Part shown: positions 43,737-53,679 of the stretch, in pieces
How positions within the stretch are numbered: the stretch's first letter is position 1
How the letters are laid out: the number at the start of each line of letters is the position of its first letter
Origin: Devosia limi DSM 17137
GTDB taxonomy: Bacteria; Pseudomonadota; Alphaproteobacteria; Rhizobiales; Devosiaceae
Direction: 5' to 3'
Assembly (NCBI RefSeq): GCF_900128975.1
Contig: NZ_FQVC01000001.1
Location: forward strand, 1-64,000
DNA length: 64,000 nucleotides
Position numbers and translations under genes: made by a program
Notes under the pieces: generated by a model
The model's database searches: none
What the model was told of the DNA's origin: nothing
Seen by the model: the letters and a program-made list of their open reading frames with translations, nothing else

Positions 43737-45227
43737 TTAGCTCTGGTAATAGTCCCTGACCAGCCGATCCAGCAGCGCAACACCGAAACCTGGAGCCCAG
43801 GAGGTATTGATCTCGGTGTTGCTGGCGCCAAAGGCGGTGCCGGCGATGTCGAGATGTGCCCAGGGCACGTTATTGACGAAGCGCTGCAGGAACTGGGCCG
43901 CCAGAATCGAGCCACCCGGGCGGCCGGCAGAGTTGCGGATATCGGCGAACTTGGACTCGATGACCTTGTCATAAGCCGCACCCAGCGGCATGCGCCAGAG
44001 CTTCTCATTGGCGGTGATACCGGCATTGAGCAGCTGGATCGACAGTTCGTCATTGTTGGAGAACAGCCCCGCATGTTCGTGGCCGAGTGCGACGACGATG
44101 GCACCGGTCAAGGTCGCCAGATTGATCATGAAACGGGGCTTGAAGCGGTCCTGCGTGTACCAGAGCGCGTCGGCCAGCACGAGGCGACCTTCGGCATCGG
44201 TATTGATCACCTCGATGGTGGTCCCGGACATGGCGGTGACGATATCGCCGGGGCGCACCGCATTGGCCGAAGGCATGTTTTCGACGAGACCGATGACGCC
44301 GACGACATTGACCGGAGCCTTGCGGGTCGCGAGTGCGTGCATGAGGCCGGTGACGGCAGCGGCGCCGCCCATATCGCCCTTCATATCTTCCATGGAGGCA
44401 GCGGGCTTGATGGAGATGCCGCCAGTGTCAAACACTACGCCCTTGCCGACAAAGGCCAGGGGGGCAACGTCCTTATCGGAGCCGCGCCATTGCATGACAA
44501 CCAGGCGAGCCGGGCGGGCGGAACCCTGGGCGACGCAGAGCAGCGAAGCCATGCCGAGGCGGGAGAGCTCCTCGGGCTCGAGAATTTCGACATCGACGCC
44601 GAGATGGCGCAACTCGGCGGCGCGAGCGGCAAACTCGACCGGACCGAGCACATTGGCGGGTTCGTTGATGAGATTGCGCGCCAGCAGCGTACCTTCGACG
44701 ACGGCATTGCGATCGGCAATCGCCTTGTCGGCGGCAGCGGGATCGGCAATGCACAGCGTGATGGTGATATCGCCGGAGGCATCATCGGGTTTGGGAGTCT
44801 TGTATTTGTCGAACTTGTAATTGCGCAAGCGCACGCCGGCAACCAGTTCGGCAATGGCTGCGGGCGTGGCATCATCGGCATCGAGGATGACAGCCACGCT
44901 TTCGACGCGGGTGGCGGCAATCTTGGCCATCAGCGAGCCGCCGCGATCGGTCCAGGCGCTCAGCGGCGTATCGGGGGCGGACTTGCCCGCGCCCAGAACC
45001 AGGAGGCGGGCGCTATCGACGCCCTGCGGTGCGATCAAGTCAAGTGCCTGACCCTGCTTGCCCTTGAAGCTGGCAGCGGTACTGACGGTGGTCCAATCCA
45101 GTCCGGTTGCAGACCAGAGGGCAGCGCCGGCGCCGGCAGGCGCAGCGCCCTCGGCCGCATAAATGACGGTCAGGGCAGCCGCGACGCCCGGCAGCGCGGC
45201 GGTACGGATCAAAAGATTATTCGACAT
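43737..45227 (-). CDS. pepA: leucyl aminopeptidase (M17 cytosol aminopeptidase)
   Basis: This 496-residue di-metal peptidase removes N-terminal residues from peptides and also binds DNA in some bacteria. The active-site signature [14 protein letters not shown] is near residue 335; metal and catalytic residues appear in [17 protein letters not shown] (Lys and Asp) and [11 protein letters not shown]. The ATG at 45227 ([14 protein letters not shown]) fits the family; an upstream frame to 45497 would add 90 residues inside the lptF promoter. The gene is divergent from lptF with a 230-base shared promoter region. Confidence 0.94.
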   Translation of the reverse strand: MSNNLLIRTAALPGVAAALTVIYAAEGAAPAGAGAALWSATGLDWTTVSTAASFKGKQGQALDLIAPQGVDSARLLVLGAGKSAPDTPLSAWTDRGGSLMAKIAATRVESVAVILDADDATPAAIAELVAGVRLRNYKFDKYKTPKPDDASGDITITLCIADPAAADKAIADRNAVVEGTLLARNLINEPANVLGPVEFAARAAELRHLGVDVEILEPEELSRLGMASLLCVAQGSARPARLVVMQWRGSDKDVAPLAFVGKGVVFDTGGISIKPAASMEDMKGDMGGAAAVTGLMHALATRKAPVNVVGVIGLVENMPSANAVRPGDIVTAMSGTTIEVINTDAEGRLVLADALWYTQDRFKPRFMINLATLTGAIVVALGHEHAGLFSNNDELSIQLLNAGITANEKLWRMPLGAAYDKVIESKFADIRNSAGRPGGSILAAQFLQRFVNNVPWAHLDIAGTAFGASNTEINTSWAPGFGVALLDRLVRDYYQS

Positions 45228-45457
45228 GAACGGGAGCCTTTTCGGGCAGTAGATATGGCGGGACGGCTTCGCGCGGAATCCGGTGCCGGGTGAAGGCCAC
45301 AGGATTGTTGGCTTTGCCGCCCGCGTCAATCCCGCAACATATCCAGGCAAAGCCGTCATCGCGCACACTCTGGCTTGTGTGACGCGACGAACTGAACCAA
45401 GGTCGCGCCCAATCGCCCGGTCACAAATCGGGCACTGGGGCACGGTATTCTCGGCGT

Positions 45458-46528
45458 ATGAAGCGACTGACCTTCTATCTCGCGCGCTTGTTCGCAACCG
45501 ACGCGCTGATCCTGTTCGGGATCGCGTGCTTCATGATGTGGATGGTGCAATGCCTGCGCGCCTTCGATGTCGTCTCGGTCAAGGGCCAGGGCATCCTGAC
45601 GCTGGCGCTGCAGGGATTGCTGACCATGCCGCCGCTGGCTTTGGTGTTCTTCTATGTGTGCGTTGGCATTGGCCTGGCGCGGGCGCTGCGGGCGCTGCAG
45701 ACGAACCATGAGCTCCATATCGTTCACATCGGCAATGGCATTGGCTCGCTGTGGCGAGCCACCATGGTGGTTGCCGGTATTGGCGTTGTCGCCGTACTGC
45801 TGCTGTCGAACTATCTCGAACCCCATGCCATGCGGCGCTTGGCTGCCCTCAATGCGTCGGTGGCCGCCGATATGGTGAGCTCGACGCTCAAGCCCAGGCG
45901 CTTCACTCAGGTGACACCGGGCGTGGTGCTGCTGATCGGCGGGCGCGAGGGCGATGGCGAGATTAGTGAATTCTTCGCCGATGACCGTCGCGATCCTGAG
46001 ACCCGGCGTACCTATATTGCCGAAACGGCCCGCGTCACCGGCGATGGCGACAGCTATGTGCTGGAGCTGCGTGACGGCGCGCTGCAGTACACAGAAAGCG
46101 ATGGCCGATTTTCCGAGATATCGTTTGCCCGCTATGACATTGGCGTTGAACAGTTTTCTCAGCCGATTGGCGGCCTGGATGCGCTGACCACCACGGACAG
46201 CTTTGTGCTGATCGGCAACGCCTTGTCGACCGGTGTCTGGGCGCCTGAGGTGGTCGAGAAACTCAATACCCGCATGGGCGAAGGCTTGCGCGTGGTCGGC
46301 ATCTGCATGCTGGTGCTGGCGATTGCTGGTTTTCCGAGCGGGCGACGGCCGCGTTATACCTTGCCCACGGAAATGGTGGTGCTGCTGCTGGCCTTTGGTG
46401 AGCGCGGAATCAGCTCGTACAGCCCCCTTGGGCAGACAACGGGTGCCTGGCTGATGATCCTGTTTGCAGGCATTGCGCTGGTGTGGCGGCTACGGCCGCG
46501 CAAGGTCGTGCTGGAGGCGCTGGCATGA
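45458..46528 (+). CDS. lptF: LPS export ABC transporter permease LptF
   Basis: This 356-residue inner-membrane permease has six helices, three before and three after a large periplasmic beta-jellyroll domain (about residues 115-265). The start is the canonical N-terminus [17 protein letters not shown]. With LptG and the LptB ATPase it extracts lipopolysaccharide from the inner membrane. It overlaps lptG by 4 bases (ATGA) and heads the lptF-lptG-lptD-surA-pdxA-rsmA run. Confidence 0.94.
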   Translation: MKRLTFYLARLFATDALILFGIACFMMWMVQCLRAFDVVSVKGQGILTLALQGLLTMPPLALVFFYVCVGIGLARALRALQTNHELHIVHIGNGIGSLWRATMVVAGIGVVAVLLLSNYLEPHAMRRLAALNASVAADMVSSTLKPRRFTQVTPGVVLLIGGREGDGEISEFFADDRRDPETRRTYIAETARVTGDGDSYVLELRDGALQYTESDGRFSEISFARYDIGVEQFSQPIGGLDALTTTDSFVLIGNALSTGVWAPEVVEKLNTRMGEGLRVVGICMLVLAIAGFPSGRRPRYTLPTEMVVLLLAFGERGISSYSPLGQTTGAWLMILFAGIALVWRLRPRKVVLEALA

Positions 46529-47595
46529 GCAGAATCGACTGGCTGGTCTTCAATCGCATTGGAAGCCGGATCGCCGTAACGGTGCTGGTGTTCTATGGCC
46601 TGATCGCGCTGGTCGAATCCCTGGATACCTGGCGCTTCAACTATGTCGCCGAGAACAACGGCCTGCCGATGGCGCTGCTGATGGTGGCAGTCAGCGGCGC
46701 GCGCTGGACGATCAAGACGCTGCCGGTGACCGTGCTGCTCGGCGCCATTCTGGGGCTGATCGAGCTGCGCGGGCGGCATGAGCTGACTGTGATCAAGTCT
46801 AGTGGCATCTCGATCTGGCGGATCGTCCGGGCGCCGGTCATTGGATTGATTCTGGCCAGCCTGGCGATTTCGCTTGGCGCGGAGACCTTCACTACCCAGG
46901 TCAACCGCCAACTGAACCCGACACCGCCGGGTGAGGCAACGCTGCTGACCCCGCCGGGCGAAATCTGGCTGGAGCAGCGCAATGGCGACCTGCACTACGT
47001 GATGATGGCAACAGCCATGCGCGAAAGTGGCAGCGTACTCAATGAGGTGACGGTGTTCATACTGAGCGAGGCCGAGCAGAACAGGATCGAAGCCAAGGAA
47101 GCGCGGCTGGAAAATGGCAACTGGGTGTTTCCCATGGCGACCGCGCGCAGTGTTCAAGGCGCACCGCAGCACATAGCCAATTTCACGCTGCCAACCTCAT
47201 CGACTGCGGCCGAACTGAACCTCAAACTGTCTTCCACAGAAGATATGACCTTCTTCGAACTGGCCGCACTTTTGCAGGCAGGCGTAAGCGATCCGGCAAT
47301 CCAGGCGGCGGCAACCATGCGGCTGATCAAGCTGCTGGCCCTGCCGCTGGTGCTGACCGGCTCCCTGTTGATTGCTTTTGCATTTACCGCAGGTTATCGA
47401 AGGTCCGATAAATATGGTCCAGCGGTCCTGTATGGGGTCGTTCTGGGTTTCGTCGTGTTCGTGATTACCGAGATGGCTGACCGGGCCGGGTCAGGCGGCG
47501 TTCTCGACCCCACGTTCGCGGCGATCGGACCTGCATTAGTGGCAATTGTCATTGGAGTGACGGTGCTGCTGTTCAAAGAAGACGGGCGCGTGTGA
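46525..47595 (+). CDS. lptG: LPS export ABC transporter permease LptG
   Basis: This 356-residue protein has the same fold as LptF: helices, a periplasmic domain (about 125-255) and a final three-helix bundle. The start at 46525 is the ATG overlapping the lptF stop; codons upstream belong to lptF. It pairs with LptF as the heterodimer of the transporter. The C-terminal motif VFVITEMADRAG is typical of YjgP/YjgQ proteins. It overlaps lptD by 4 bases at a GTG start. Confidence 0.94.
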   Translation: MSRIDWLVFNRIGSRIAVTVLVFYGLIALVESLDTWRFNYVAENNGLPMALLMVAVSGARWTIKTLPVTVLLGAILGLIELRGRHELTVIKSSGISIWRIVRAPVIGLILASLAISLGAETFTTQVNRQLNPTPPGEATLLTPPGEIWLEQRNGDLHYVMMATAMRESGSVLNEVTVFILSEAEQNRIEAKEARLENGNWVFPMATARSVQGAPQHIANFTLPTSSTAAELNLKLSSTEDMTFFELAALLQAGVSDPAIQAAATMRLIKLLALPLVLTGSLLIAFAFTAGYRRSDKYGPAVLYGVVLGFVVFVITEMADRAGSGGVLDPTFAAIGPALVAIVIGVTVLLFKEDGRV

Positions 47596-49898
47596 AGTAT
47601 CCTGGCTGGGGCGGAAAGTTTAGATCGTCGCTGCGCCTGCTGACAGCCGGACTGCTGGTTGCCTGCGCCTTGACGCCTGCCGCATGGGCGCAAGGTCTTG
47701 TTCCCGTTGACTTCTTCAACGCGCCGATCGATCCCGCCGCACCTACCGGCGTGGAAGCCAACGATCTCACGCTCGAAGCGGCGACCGGGATGATCAACGC
47801 CACCGGCGATGTGGTGGTGACGCTGGGCGGCTATGTCGTCTCGGGGCAGACCCTGGTGTATAACCGCAACAATCGGGATGCCCATTTCGTCGGCGCGGTT
47901 ACCGTGCGCGATCCATCGGGCAACGTTCTTGCGACCAACGACCTCAAGCTCACCGGCGGCTTGAAACAGGCATTTCTAGATGCGCTGACCATCAATGCCT
48001 ATGACGGCTCGCGCATCACGGCGGACAGCGCCGATTATGATGCCGCGCTGCGCACTTTTCTGACCAATGCCAATTATGCACCCTGCGGCGATTGCATCGA
48101 TGCCAAAGGCCGTCGTATCGGCTGGTCGATGACCGCAGCAACAGTCACCTACAATGCAGAGGATGGCTCGCTCTATATGGAGCAGCCGCGGCTTGAAGTG
48201 CTGGGCATTCCCGTGGCCTGGCTGCCGTTCCTTTGGCTGCCCGATACGAGCGAAACCGCGCTGGCCAATGTGCGCATGCCCACGGCCGCCTATTCCGAGC
48301 AGATCGGGGTCAAAGTCGAAGTCCCCTACACAGCCTATTCCAGCCGCTGGACCGATATCGTGCTGACGCCGACGCTGGTCAGCAATCAGGGCTTCCTGCT
48401 GGGCGCGGAGTGGATCCAGCGCTTTGACAATGGCTCGTTCCAGATCAAGGCGTCGGGGCTGTACCAGTTCAATCCGAATGCGTTCACGTTCAGCGAGGCG
48501 CAGCGCGAATGGCGCGGCGCGGTGCAGACATCGGGCCAGTTCACACCAGTTGCGGACTGGACTGTCGGCTGGTCATACACGGCCTTCACCGATGCGGCCT
48601 ATCTGGACGATTACCAGATCAGCAAGGCCAAATCGGCGGTTAACGAGGTCTATGCGACCAATGTAACGTCAAACACGTACATCGATGTGCGCGTGCAGCA
48701 GTTCAATCTGCTGGGCAATGTGACCGCAGCGTCACAGGATCAGCAGGCGCAGGCGCTGCCCAATGCGCGGTTCTCCCATATCCAGGACCTGGCGCCGGGT
48801 TATGGCCGGGTCGAAATCACCGGGCGCCTCCTGGGCGTGCGGCGCGGACTGGACCAGAAGACCACCGTGAACGGCGTGCCCTACACATTCGGCTATGCCG
48901 GCAACAAGGTGCATGCCAATTTCCAAGCCGGCTGGCAAAATCAATATATCGGCGGCGGCGGATTTGTCGCGACGCCCTATCTGGGTGGCCGGGCTGACGT
49001 GGCATACTATGACGGCACCAGCCCGACCTTGCCGGGTGAGACGACGCTGTGGAGCGCAACCCCGATTGCCGCCATGGATGTGCGCTTCCCGATGGCGGGC
49101 AGCGATGGTTCGACGGTTCATCTGGTCGAGCCCATCGTCCAACTGGCGTATCGCGGCAGCGATACCTCGCTGGTGGGCATCACCAATGACGATGCGCAGA
49201 GCTTCGTCTTCGATGACACCAACCTATTCAGCTACAATCGTTTTTCGGGCAGTGACCGGCAGGAAACAGGCCTTCGCGCCAATGTCGGCGGGCGTTATCT
49301 GGCCAATTTCGCCAATGGCAGCTATGTCGAAGTGGTGGCGGGGCAGTCGTTCCAGCTTGCTGGCGCCAATGCCTTTGCATCGCCCGACCATGCCAGGACC
49401 GGCGTTGGTTCGGGCATGGACGTGTCCCCGTCCTACGCGGTGCTGGGCGCCTATGGCTCGTTCATTCAGGGCGTTGGCTTTGGCGGCAAGCTGCAGCTCA
49501 ATCCGACCGCAGGGGCCATTACCCGTGCCGGGCTTGGCGCGACCTATTCGGCCGAAGGCTATTCGGCAATGCTCGACTACACCTATATCGCCGGCAATAC
49601 GGCGACCGGGCAGGCAACCGACCAGCACGAGATCGGCGCTGAAATTGGCGTGCCGGTGGACGATTACTGGACAGCCAGAGCGGGCGCCTATTGGGACCTG
49701 TCTGCGAACAGCTTCCTGCAGGCCAGTGGCGGGCTCCAGTATGACGATGGCTATGTTGTGATCGGCGCCAATGCGACGCGCACCGGGGCGACCCACACGT
49801 CGCCAAATGAGACCCGGTTTACAGCGACTTTCAAGATCAGGGCCCCGGCAGGTCTTGATGTCGGCTATTCCGGCGCGGTGCCAGTACCGAGCTTCTAA
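47592..49898 (+). CDS. lptD: LPS-assembly protein LptD (outer-membrane)
   Basis: This 768-residue outer-membrane protein inserts lipopolysaccharide into the outer leaflet. A signal peptide (ending AAWAQ, residues about 1-34) leads to a periplasmic jellyroll (OstA) domain (about 55-200) and a C-terminal beta-barrel (about 200-768). A Cys pair (YAPCGDCIDAKG, near residues 158-161) is present but a second pair is not obvious. The start is GTG overlapping the lptG stop (GTGA), so the three transport genes are translationally coupled. Confidence 0.93.
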   Translation: MKYPGWGGKFRSSLRLLTAGLLVACALTPAAWAQGLVPVDFFNAPIDPAAPTGVEANDLTLEAATGMINATGDVVVTLGGYVVSGQTLVYNRNNRDAHFVGAVTVRDPSGNVLATNDLKLTGGLKQAFLDALTINAYDGSRITADSADYDAALRTFLTNANYAPCGDCIDAKGRRIGWSMTAATVTYNAEDGSLYMEQPRLEVLGIPVAWLPFLWLPDTSETALANVRMPTAAYSEQIGVKVEVPYTAYSSRWTDIVLTPTLVSNQGFLLGAEWIQRFDNGSFQIKASGLYQFNPNAFTFSEAQREWRGAVQTSGQFTPVADWTVGWSYTAFTDAAYLDDYQISKAKSAVNEVYATNVTSNTYIDVRVQQFNLLGNVTAASQDQQAQALPNARFSHIQDLAPGYGRVEITGRLLGVRRGLDQKTTVNGVPYTFGYAGNKVHANFQAGWQNQYIGGGGFVATPYLGGRADVAYYDGTSPTLPGETTLWSATPIAAMDVRFPMAGSDGSTVHLVEPIVQLAYRGSDTSLVGITNDDAQSFVFDDTNLFSYNRFSGSDRQETGLRANVGGRYLANFANGSYVEVVAGQSFQLAGANAFASPDHARTGVGSGMDVSPSYAVLGAYGSFIQGVGFGGKLQLNPTAGAITRAGLGATYSAEGYSAMLDYTYIAGNTATGQATDQHEIGAEIGVPVDDYWTARAGAYWDLSANSFLQASGGLQYDDGYVVIGANATRTGATHTSPNETRFTATFKIRAPAGLDVGYSGAVPVPSF

Positions 49899-50017
49899 CT
49901 GCCCGTTCACGGCGACGCGGCAGGCGGAATCGGATTTTGGCCGCATTTTTGGGCAATTGACAGCGCAGGGCTTCCCGCCCCATTGAGAGCGGGTACATTT
50001 ACAACAGGCGGAATGCA

Positions 50018-50920
50018 ATGATGGCGAACGGAGTTTGGGGGCGCGCGGCCGGCGCCATGGTTCTCGGATTGATGCTCAGCCTGGCAGCCGCCATGCCGAC
50101 TTTTGCCGCTTCTGTGAAGGTCACAGTCAACGGCATGCCGATTACCGACGTTCAGATCTCCCAGCGCGTGAAACTGTTTGCGCTCGAGGGCAACAAGAGC
50201 GGCACCGCTGGCGCCACCAACCAGTTGATCGACGAAGCCATCCAGATGGCGGAAGCCAAGCGCCTCGGCATTTCCGTGAGCAATGCCCAGATCGACGGCG
50301 CCATGCTCGACATTGCGCGCAACCTCAAGGTCAGCAAGGACAAGCTGCTGCAGATGTTGACGCAGAGCGGGGTGAACCCCGAGACGCTGCGTGACCGTCT
50401 GCGCTCCGCCATCGCCTGGGCCGGCGTGACCGAATCCGCAATCATGCCGCAGGTGCAGATTTCCGATCTGGAACTCGACCAGCGCGCTGCCGGCCAGGTC
50501 GCCGCATATCAGAGCTTCGACTATATCCTCAAGGAAGTCATTTTCATCGGCCAGGGCAGCGGCGCCCGCACCGGGCAAGCGAACCGCTACCGTTCCAGCT
50601 TTGCCGGCTGTGACAGCGCCGTTGATCTCTCGCTGGCCTATACCGACGCGGCTGTGATCGATGTTGGCCGTCGTCACGCGACCCAGATGCCCGACGCAAT
50701 TGCCAAGGAGCTTGCGGGCCTCAATGTTGGCGGCATCACCAAGCCACGTGTTGTCGAACAGGGTGTGTCGATGCTGGCGGTTTGCCAGAAGACCCAGGCG
50801 CAGGATTTGACTTTCATCAAGGGTGACCTGCGCGCCGAAGTCGGCAATTCGGCACTGGCCGGCGAAGTCGACAAGTATCTGGCGACACTGCGTAGCCAGG
50901 CCAAGATCATCCGCAACTAA
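50018..50920 (+). CDS. surA: SurA-like periplasmic chaperone
   Basis: This 300-residue protein has a signal peptide (residues about 1-31, ending TFA) and a SurA N-terminal domain (about 33-165) with VKVTVNGMPITDVQISQRVKL and RLGISVSNAQIDGAML. A degenerate parvulin-like domain (about 168-280) contains GGITKPRVVEQGVSMLAVCQK, which lacks much of the usual active site. SurA folds outer-membrane proteins, LptD among them, and lies next to lptD as in many Gram-negatives. It is shorter than enterobacterial SurA (about 430), as usual in alphaproteobacteria. Confidence 0.88.
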   Translation: MMANGVWGRAAGAMVLGLMLSLAAAMPTFAASVKVTVNGMPITDVQISQRVKLFALEGNKSGTAGATNQLIDEAIQMAEAKRLGISVSNAQIDGAMLDIARNLKVSKDKLLQMLTQSGVNPETLRDRLRSAIAWAGVTESAIMPQVQISDLELDQRAAGQVAAYQSFDYILKEVIFIGQGSGARTGQANRYRSSFAGCDSAVDLSLAYTDAAVIDVGRRHATQMPDAIAKELAGLNVGGITKPRVVEQGVSMLAVCQKTQAQDLTFIKGDLRAEVGNSALAGEVDKYLATLRSQAKIIRN

Positions 50921-50921
50921 T

Positions 50922-50954
50922 CGATCGGCCCGCTCCCATGGGGCGGGCCGATCG
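50922..50954 (+). other. strong intercistronic hairpin between surA and pdxA
   Basis: CGATCGGCCCGC (50922-50933) and GCGGGCCGATCG (50943-50954) pair perfectly with a 9-base loop. No T-run follows, so it is not a full intrinsic terminator. It begins 2 bases after the surA stop and ends 33 bases before the pdxA start; it could protect the surA mRNA 3' end or reduce read-through into pdxA. Confidence 0.7.
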
Positions 50955-50987
50955 CGCCCCTGGGCGCATTATCCACCGACGGGGGCC

Positions 50988-51992
50988 ATGATGGACAAGC
51001 CGCTGGCAATCAGCATGGGCGAGCCGGCGGGCGTCGGCCCCGACCTTATCCTGCAGATCTATGCGCGTCGGGCGGAGCTGAAACTGCCGCCCTTTTGCGT
51101 TTTCGGACATGCGGAATTCCTCAAGTCGCGCGCGGCAAAGCTGGAGCTCGATATCGAGATCGGCAGTGTCGATCCCGCGGCGAGCCTTGCAACATTTGTC
51201 GATGCCATGCCCGTCATTGATATCGACGGGCTGGTTCCGGATCATCCCGGCAAGACCAGCATGGCTGCTGCCGGAGCGGTGATTGCCTCGATTGAGCAGG
51301 CAGTCACGGCGACACTGACAGGTGCATGCCGGGCACTGGTGACGGCGCCGATCCACAAGGGCGCGCTTTACCATGCCGGCTTCAGCCATCCTGGACATAC
51401 CGAGTTCCTGGCCGAGCTTTGCGCGCGGGGCGGCAAGGCGCCACTGCCGGTGATGATGCTGGCCCATGGCGGGCTACGCGCAGTACCCGTGACCATCCAT
51501 GTGCCGATCAAGGACGTACCGGGCCTGCTGTCCCGGCAATTGATCGTCGATACGGTTCGGGTGGTGGCGCATGATCTCAAGCAGCGTTTTGGCATCGCCG
51601 AGCCCAGGATCGCCGTGGCCGGGCTGAACCCGCATGCCGGAGAGGGCGGAGCCATTGGCCGCGAGGACCTCGAGATTGTCGCGCCGGCGGTGCAGGATCT
51701 GCAATTGGCAGGGATCGACGCAGTAGGCCCCCTGCCCGCCGATACGCTGTTCTATCCGCTCTATTGGGAGCGCTATGATGCGGTGGTAGCGATGTATCAC
51801 GATCAGGCACTCATCCCGATCAAGACCGTGGCGTTCGAGGACGCCGTCAACGTAACACTGGGCCTGCCGATCGTGCGGACCTCGCCAGACCACGGGACCG
51901 CATTCGACCTTGCCGGAACCGGCAAGGCATCACCCAAGAGCTTTATCGCCGCTATTCGCCTGGCCGATGCCATGACGCGCGGCCAGGACTGA
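50988..51992 (+). CDS. pdxA: 4-hydroxythreonine-4-phosphate dehydrogenase
   Basis: This 334-residue NAD-dependent enzyme oxidises 4-phosphohydroxy-L-threonine in pyridoxal-phosphate synthesis. It begins MMDKPLAISMGEPAGVGPDL, keeps PIHKGALYHAGFSHPGHTEF with metal-binding His, and has YHDQALIPIKT near the end. pdxJ, its pathway partner, is not in the window. An ATG pair at 50988-50993 gives two possible starts 1 codon apart; GGGGG is just upstream. It is followed after 3 bases by rsmA. Confidence 0.93.
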   Translation: MMDKPLAISMGEPAGVGPDLILQIYARRAELKLPPFCVFGHAEFLKSRAAKLELDIEIGSVDPAASLATFVDAMPVIDIDGLVPDHPGKTSMAAAGAVIASIEQAVTATLTGACRALVTAPIHKGALYHAGFSHPGHTEFLAELCARGGKAPLPVMMLAHGGLRAVPVTIHVPIKDVPGLLSRQLIVDTVRVVAHDLKQRFGIAEPRIAVAGLNPHAGEGGAIGREDLEIVAPAVQDLQLAGIDAVGPLPADTLFYPLYWERYDAVVAMYHDQALIPIKTVAFEDAVNVTLGLPIVRTSPDHGTAFDLAGTGKASPKSFIAAIRLADAMTRGQD

Positions 51993-51995
51993 AAT

Positions 51996-52853
51996 ATGGC
52001 CCAGATCGACCAACTGCCCCCTCTGCGTGACGTCATTGCCGAGCACGGCCTGCGCGCAAAGAAGGAACTCGGGCAGAACTTCCTGCTCGACCTCAACCTC
52101 ACCTCGCGCATCGCGCGGGTCGGCGGCTCGCTGGAAGGCGTGCGGGTCATCGAGGTGGGTCCGGGACCGGGCGGCCTGACCCGCGCACTGCTGGCAGAGG
52201 GCGCGCGTGAAGTGATCGCAATCGAACGGGATGCGCGGACGCTGCCGGCGCTGGCGCAGATCTCCGAAGCCTATCCCGGCCGGTTGACGGTGATCTCGGG
52301 CGACGCCATGGAGATTGACTACCGGATGCTGGCGGATGGGCCGACGCGGATCATTGCCAACCTGCCCTACAATATCGCGACGCCGTTGCTGACCGGCTGG
52401 CTGACGAGCGAACCCTGGCCGCCCTTTTTCGAGAGCCTCACGCTGATGTTCCAGCGCGAGGTGGCGGAGCGCATCTGCGCGCGCCCCGGCGAAGATCCCT
52501 ATGGTCGCCTGGGCGTGCTGGCCGGTTGGCGCAGCGATGCGCGCATTGCGTTCAATGTTAGCCGCGAGGCGTTCACGCCCCAGCCTAACGTGACCTCCGC
52601 AGTGGTGCACCTCAAGCCCAGGGCCGTAGACGGGACCGTTGCCGTGCGCGACCTCGAGAACGTCACCAAGGCGGCGTTCGGGCAGCGTCGCAAGATGGTG
52701 CGACAGAGCCTGAAGTCGCTCGGGGTGGGCGTTGAGGGACTGCTGGCGGCGGCGGGGCTGAAAGGCGACGAGCGGGCCGAGGATTTGCCGGTTGAGGCGT
52801 TTCTGGCCATGGCGCGGGCACTTCCCGAGCTGCGGCGCGCGCCGAAGGCTTGA
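51996..52853 (+). CDS. rsmA: 16S rRNA dimethyladenosine transferase
   Basis: This 285-residue Rossmann-fold methyltransferase dimethylates A1518 and A1519 at the 3' end of 16S rRNA. The SAM-binding motif is [16 protein letters not shown] near residue 51, and the catalytic motif is [11 protein letters not shown] near residue 120. A helical C-terminal domain follows ([12 protein letters not shown], then [11 protein letters not shown]). The ATG lies 3 bases after the pdxA stop. It ends the operon; the following 176 bases contain a family A repeat. Confidence 0.96.
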   Translation: MAQIDQLPPLRDVIAEHGLRAKKELGQNFLLDLNLTSRIARVGGSLEGVRVIEVGPGPGGLTRALLAEGAREVIAIERDARTLPALAQISEAYPGRLTVISGDAMEIDYRMLADGPTRIIANLPYNIATPLLTGWLTSEPWPPFFESLTLMFQREVAERICARPGEDPYGRLGVLAGWRSDARIAFNVSREAFTPQPNVTSAVVHLKPRAVDGTVAVRDLENVTKAAFGQRRKMVRQSLKSLGVGVEGLLAAAGLKGDERAEDLPVEAFLAMARALPELRRAPKA

Positions 52854-52961
52854 ATCAAGAGTTTCGTGCAGTGATTCAGTTGCGTGCGGAAGTGATTCCA
52901 CAGCGCCGCGTAAGCTATTGGGATTGCTGTGGTTTGGCGGGCGAGAGACCGTTACGACCAA

Positions 52962-52990
52962 AGAATGGTTTCCCGCCTGGCGGGAATGAC
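52962..52990 (+). repeat. palindromic repeat, family A
   Basis: GGTTTCCCGC, short loop, GCGGGAATGACC between the convergent rsmA and gmk genes. Another copy of the REP-like family. Confidence 0.7.
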
Positions 52991-53029
52991 CGGTGGGTTG
53001 ATGGGTCCTCAGATGGCCCCAGCCTCAGC

Positions 53030-53668
53030 TCAGAGCGAGTCGATCTGGTTCTGCAGGTCTTTGACGAAGTTATCGAGCTGGGTCAGGCGCGGCCGCGACT
53101 GGCGGGCTGCGGCGAGGATGGAGCGGACCTTCTGGCTTGAGGCCTCGAGGTCATCATTGACGATGACGTAGTCGTACTCGCTGTAGTGCTGCATTTCGAG
53201 CTTGGCGTTGCGCAGGCGCTTTTCGATGGTGCCGGCGCTGTCCTGGGCGCGGCGCTCGAGGCGGGCACGCAGTTCCTTGATGGTCGGCGGCAGGATGAAC
53301 ACCGTGACCATGTCGGCGCGGCTCTTTTCATAGAGCTGCAGGGTGCCCTGATAGTCGATGTCGAACAGGATGTCGTTGCCGGCGGACAGCTGCTCTTCGA
53401 CCTTGGCGCGCGGGGTGCCATAGAAATTATCGTGGACCTGGGCCCATTCGAGCAATTCGCCTTCGGCCTTCATCCGGTTGAAGGTGGGGACATCAACGAA
53501 ATAATAATGCGTGCCCTCTACCTCATCGGTGCGGCGCGCGCGTGTCGTCACCGAGACCGAAAGGCGAATATTGGGGTCCTGCCCGAAAAGCGAGCGGGAG
53601 ATGGAGGACTTGCCTGCCCCCGACGGGGAAGCAATCACCAGCATGACGCCGCGGCGCTGTAAGTCCAT
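53030..53668 (-). CDS. gmk: guanylate kinase
   Basis: This 212-residue enzyme phosphorylates GMP to GDP. The P-loop ASPSGAGKSSISRSL is near residue 14; the GMP-binding segment is RLSVSVTTRARRTDEVEGTHYYFV (about residues 36-59), and the lid region has FILPPTIKELRARLERRAQDS. Length is normal. It lies 11 bases after yicC, an order conserved in many proteobacteria (yicC-gmk). Confidence 0.96.
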   Translation of the reverse strand: MDLQRRGVMLVIASPSGAGKSSISRSLFGQDPNIRLSVSVTTRARRTDEVEGTHYYFVDVPTFNRMKAEGELLEWAQVHDNFYGTPRAKVEEQLSAGNDILFDIDYQGTLQLYEKSRADMVTVFILPPTIKELRARLERRAQDSAGTIEKRLRNAKLEMQHYSEYDYVIVNDDLEASSQKVRSILAAARQSRPRLTQLDNFVKDLQNQIDSL

Positions 53669-53679
53669 TCGGGAGACCC

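Noticed and set aside
43134..45293. A 719-codon plus-strand frame over holC and pepA
   Set aside because: Spans two recognised genes on the opposite strand, so it is a shadow frame.
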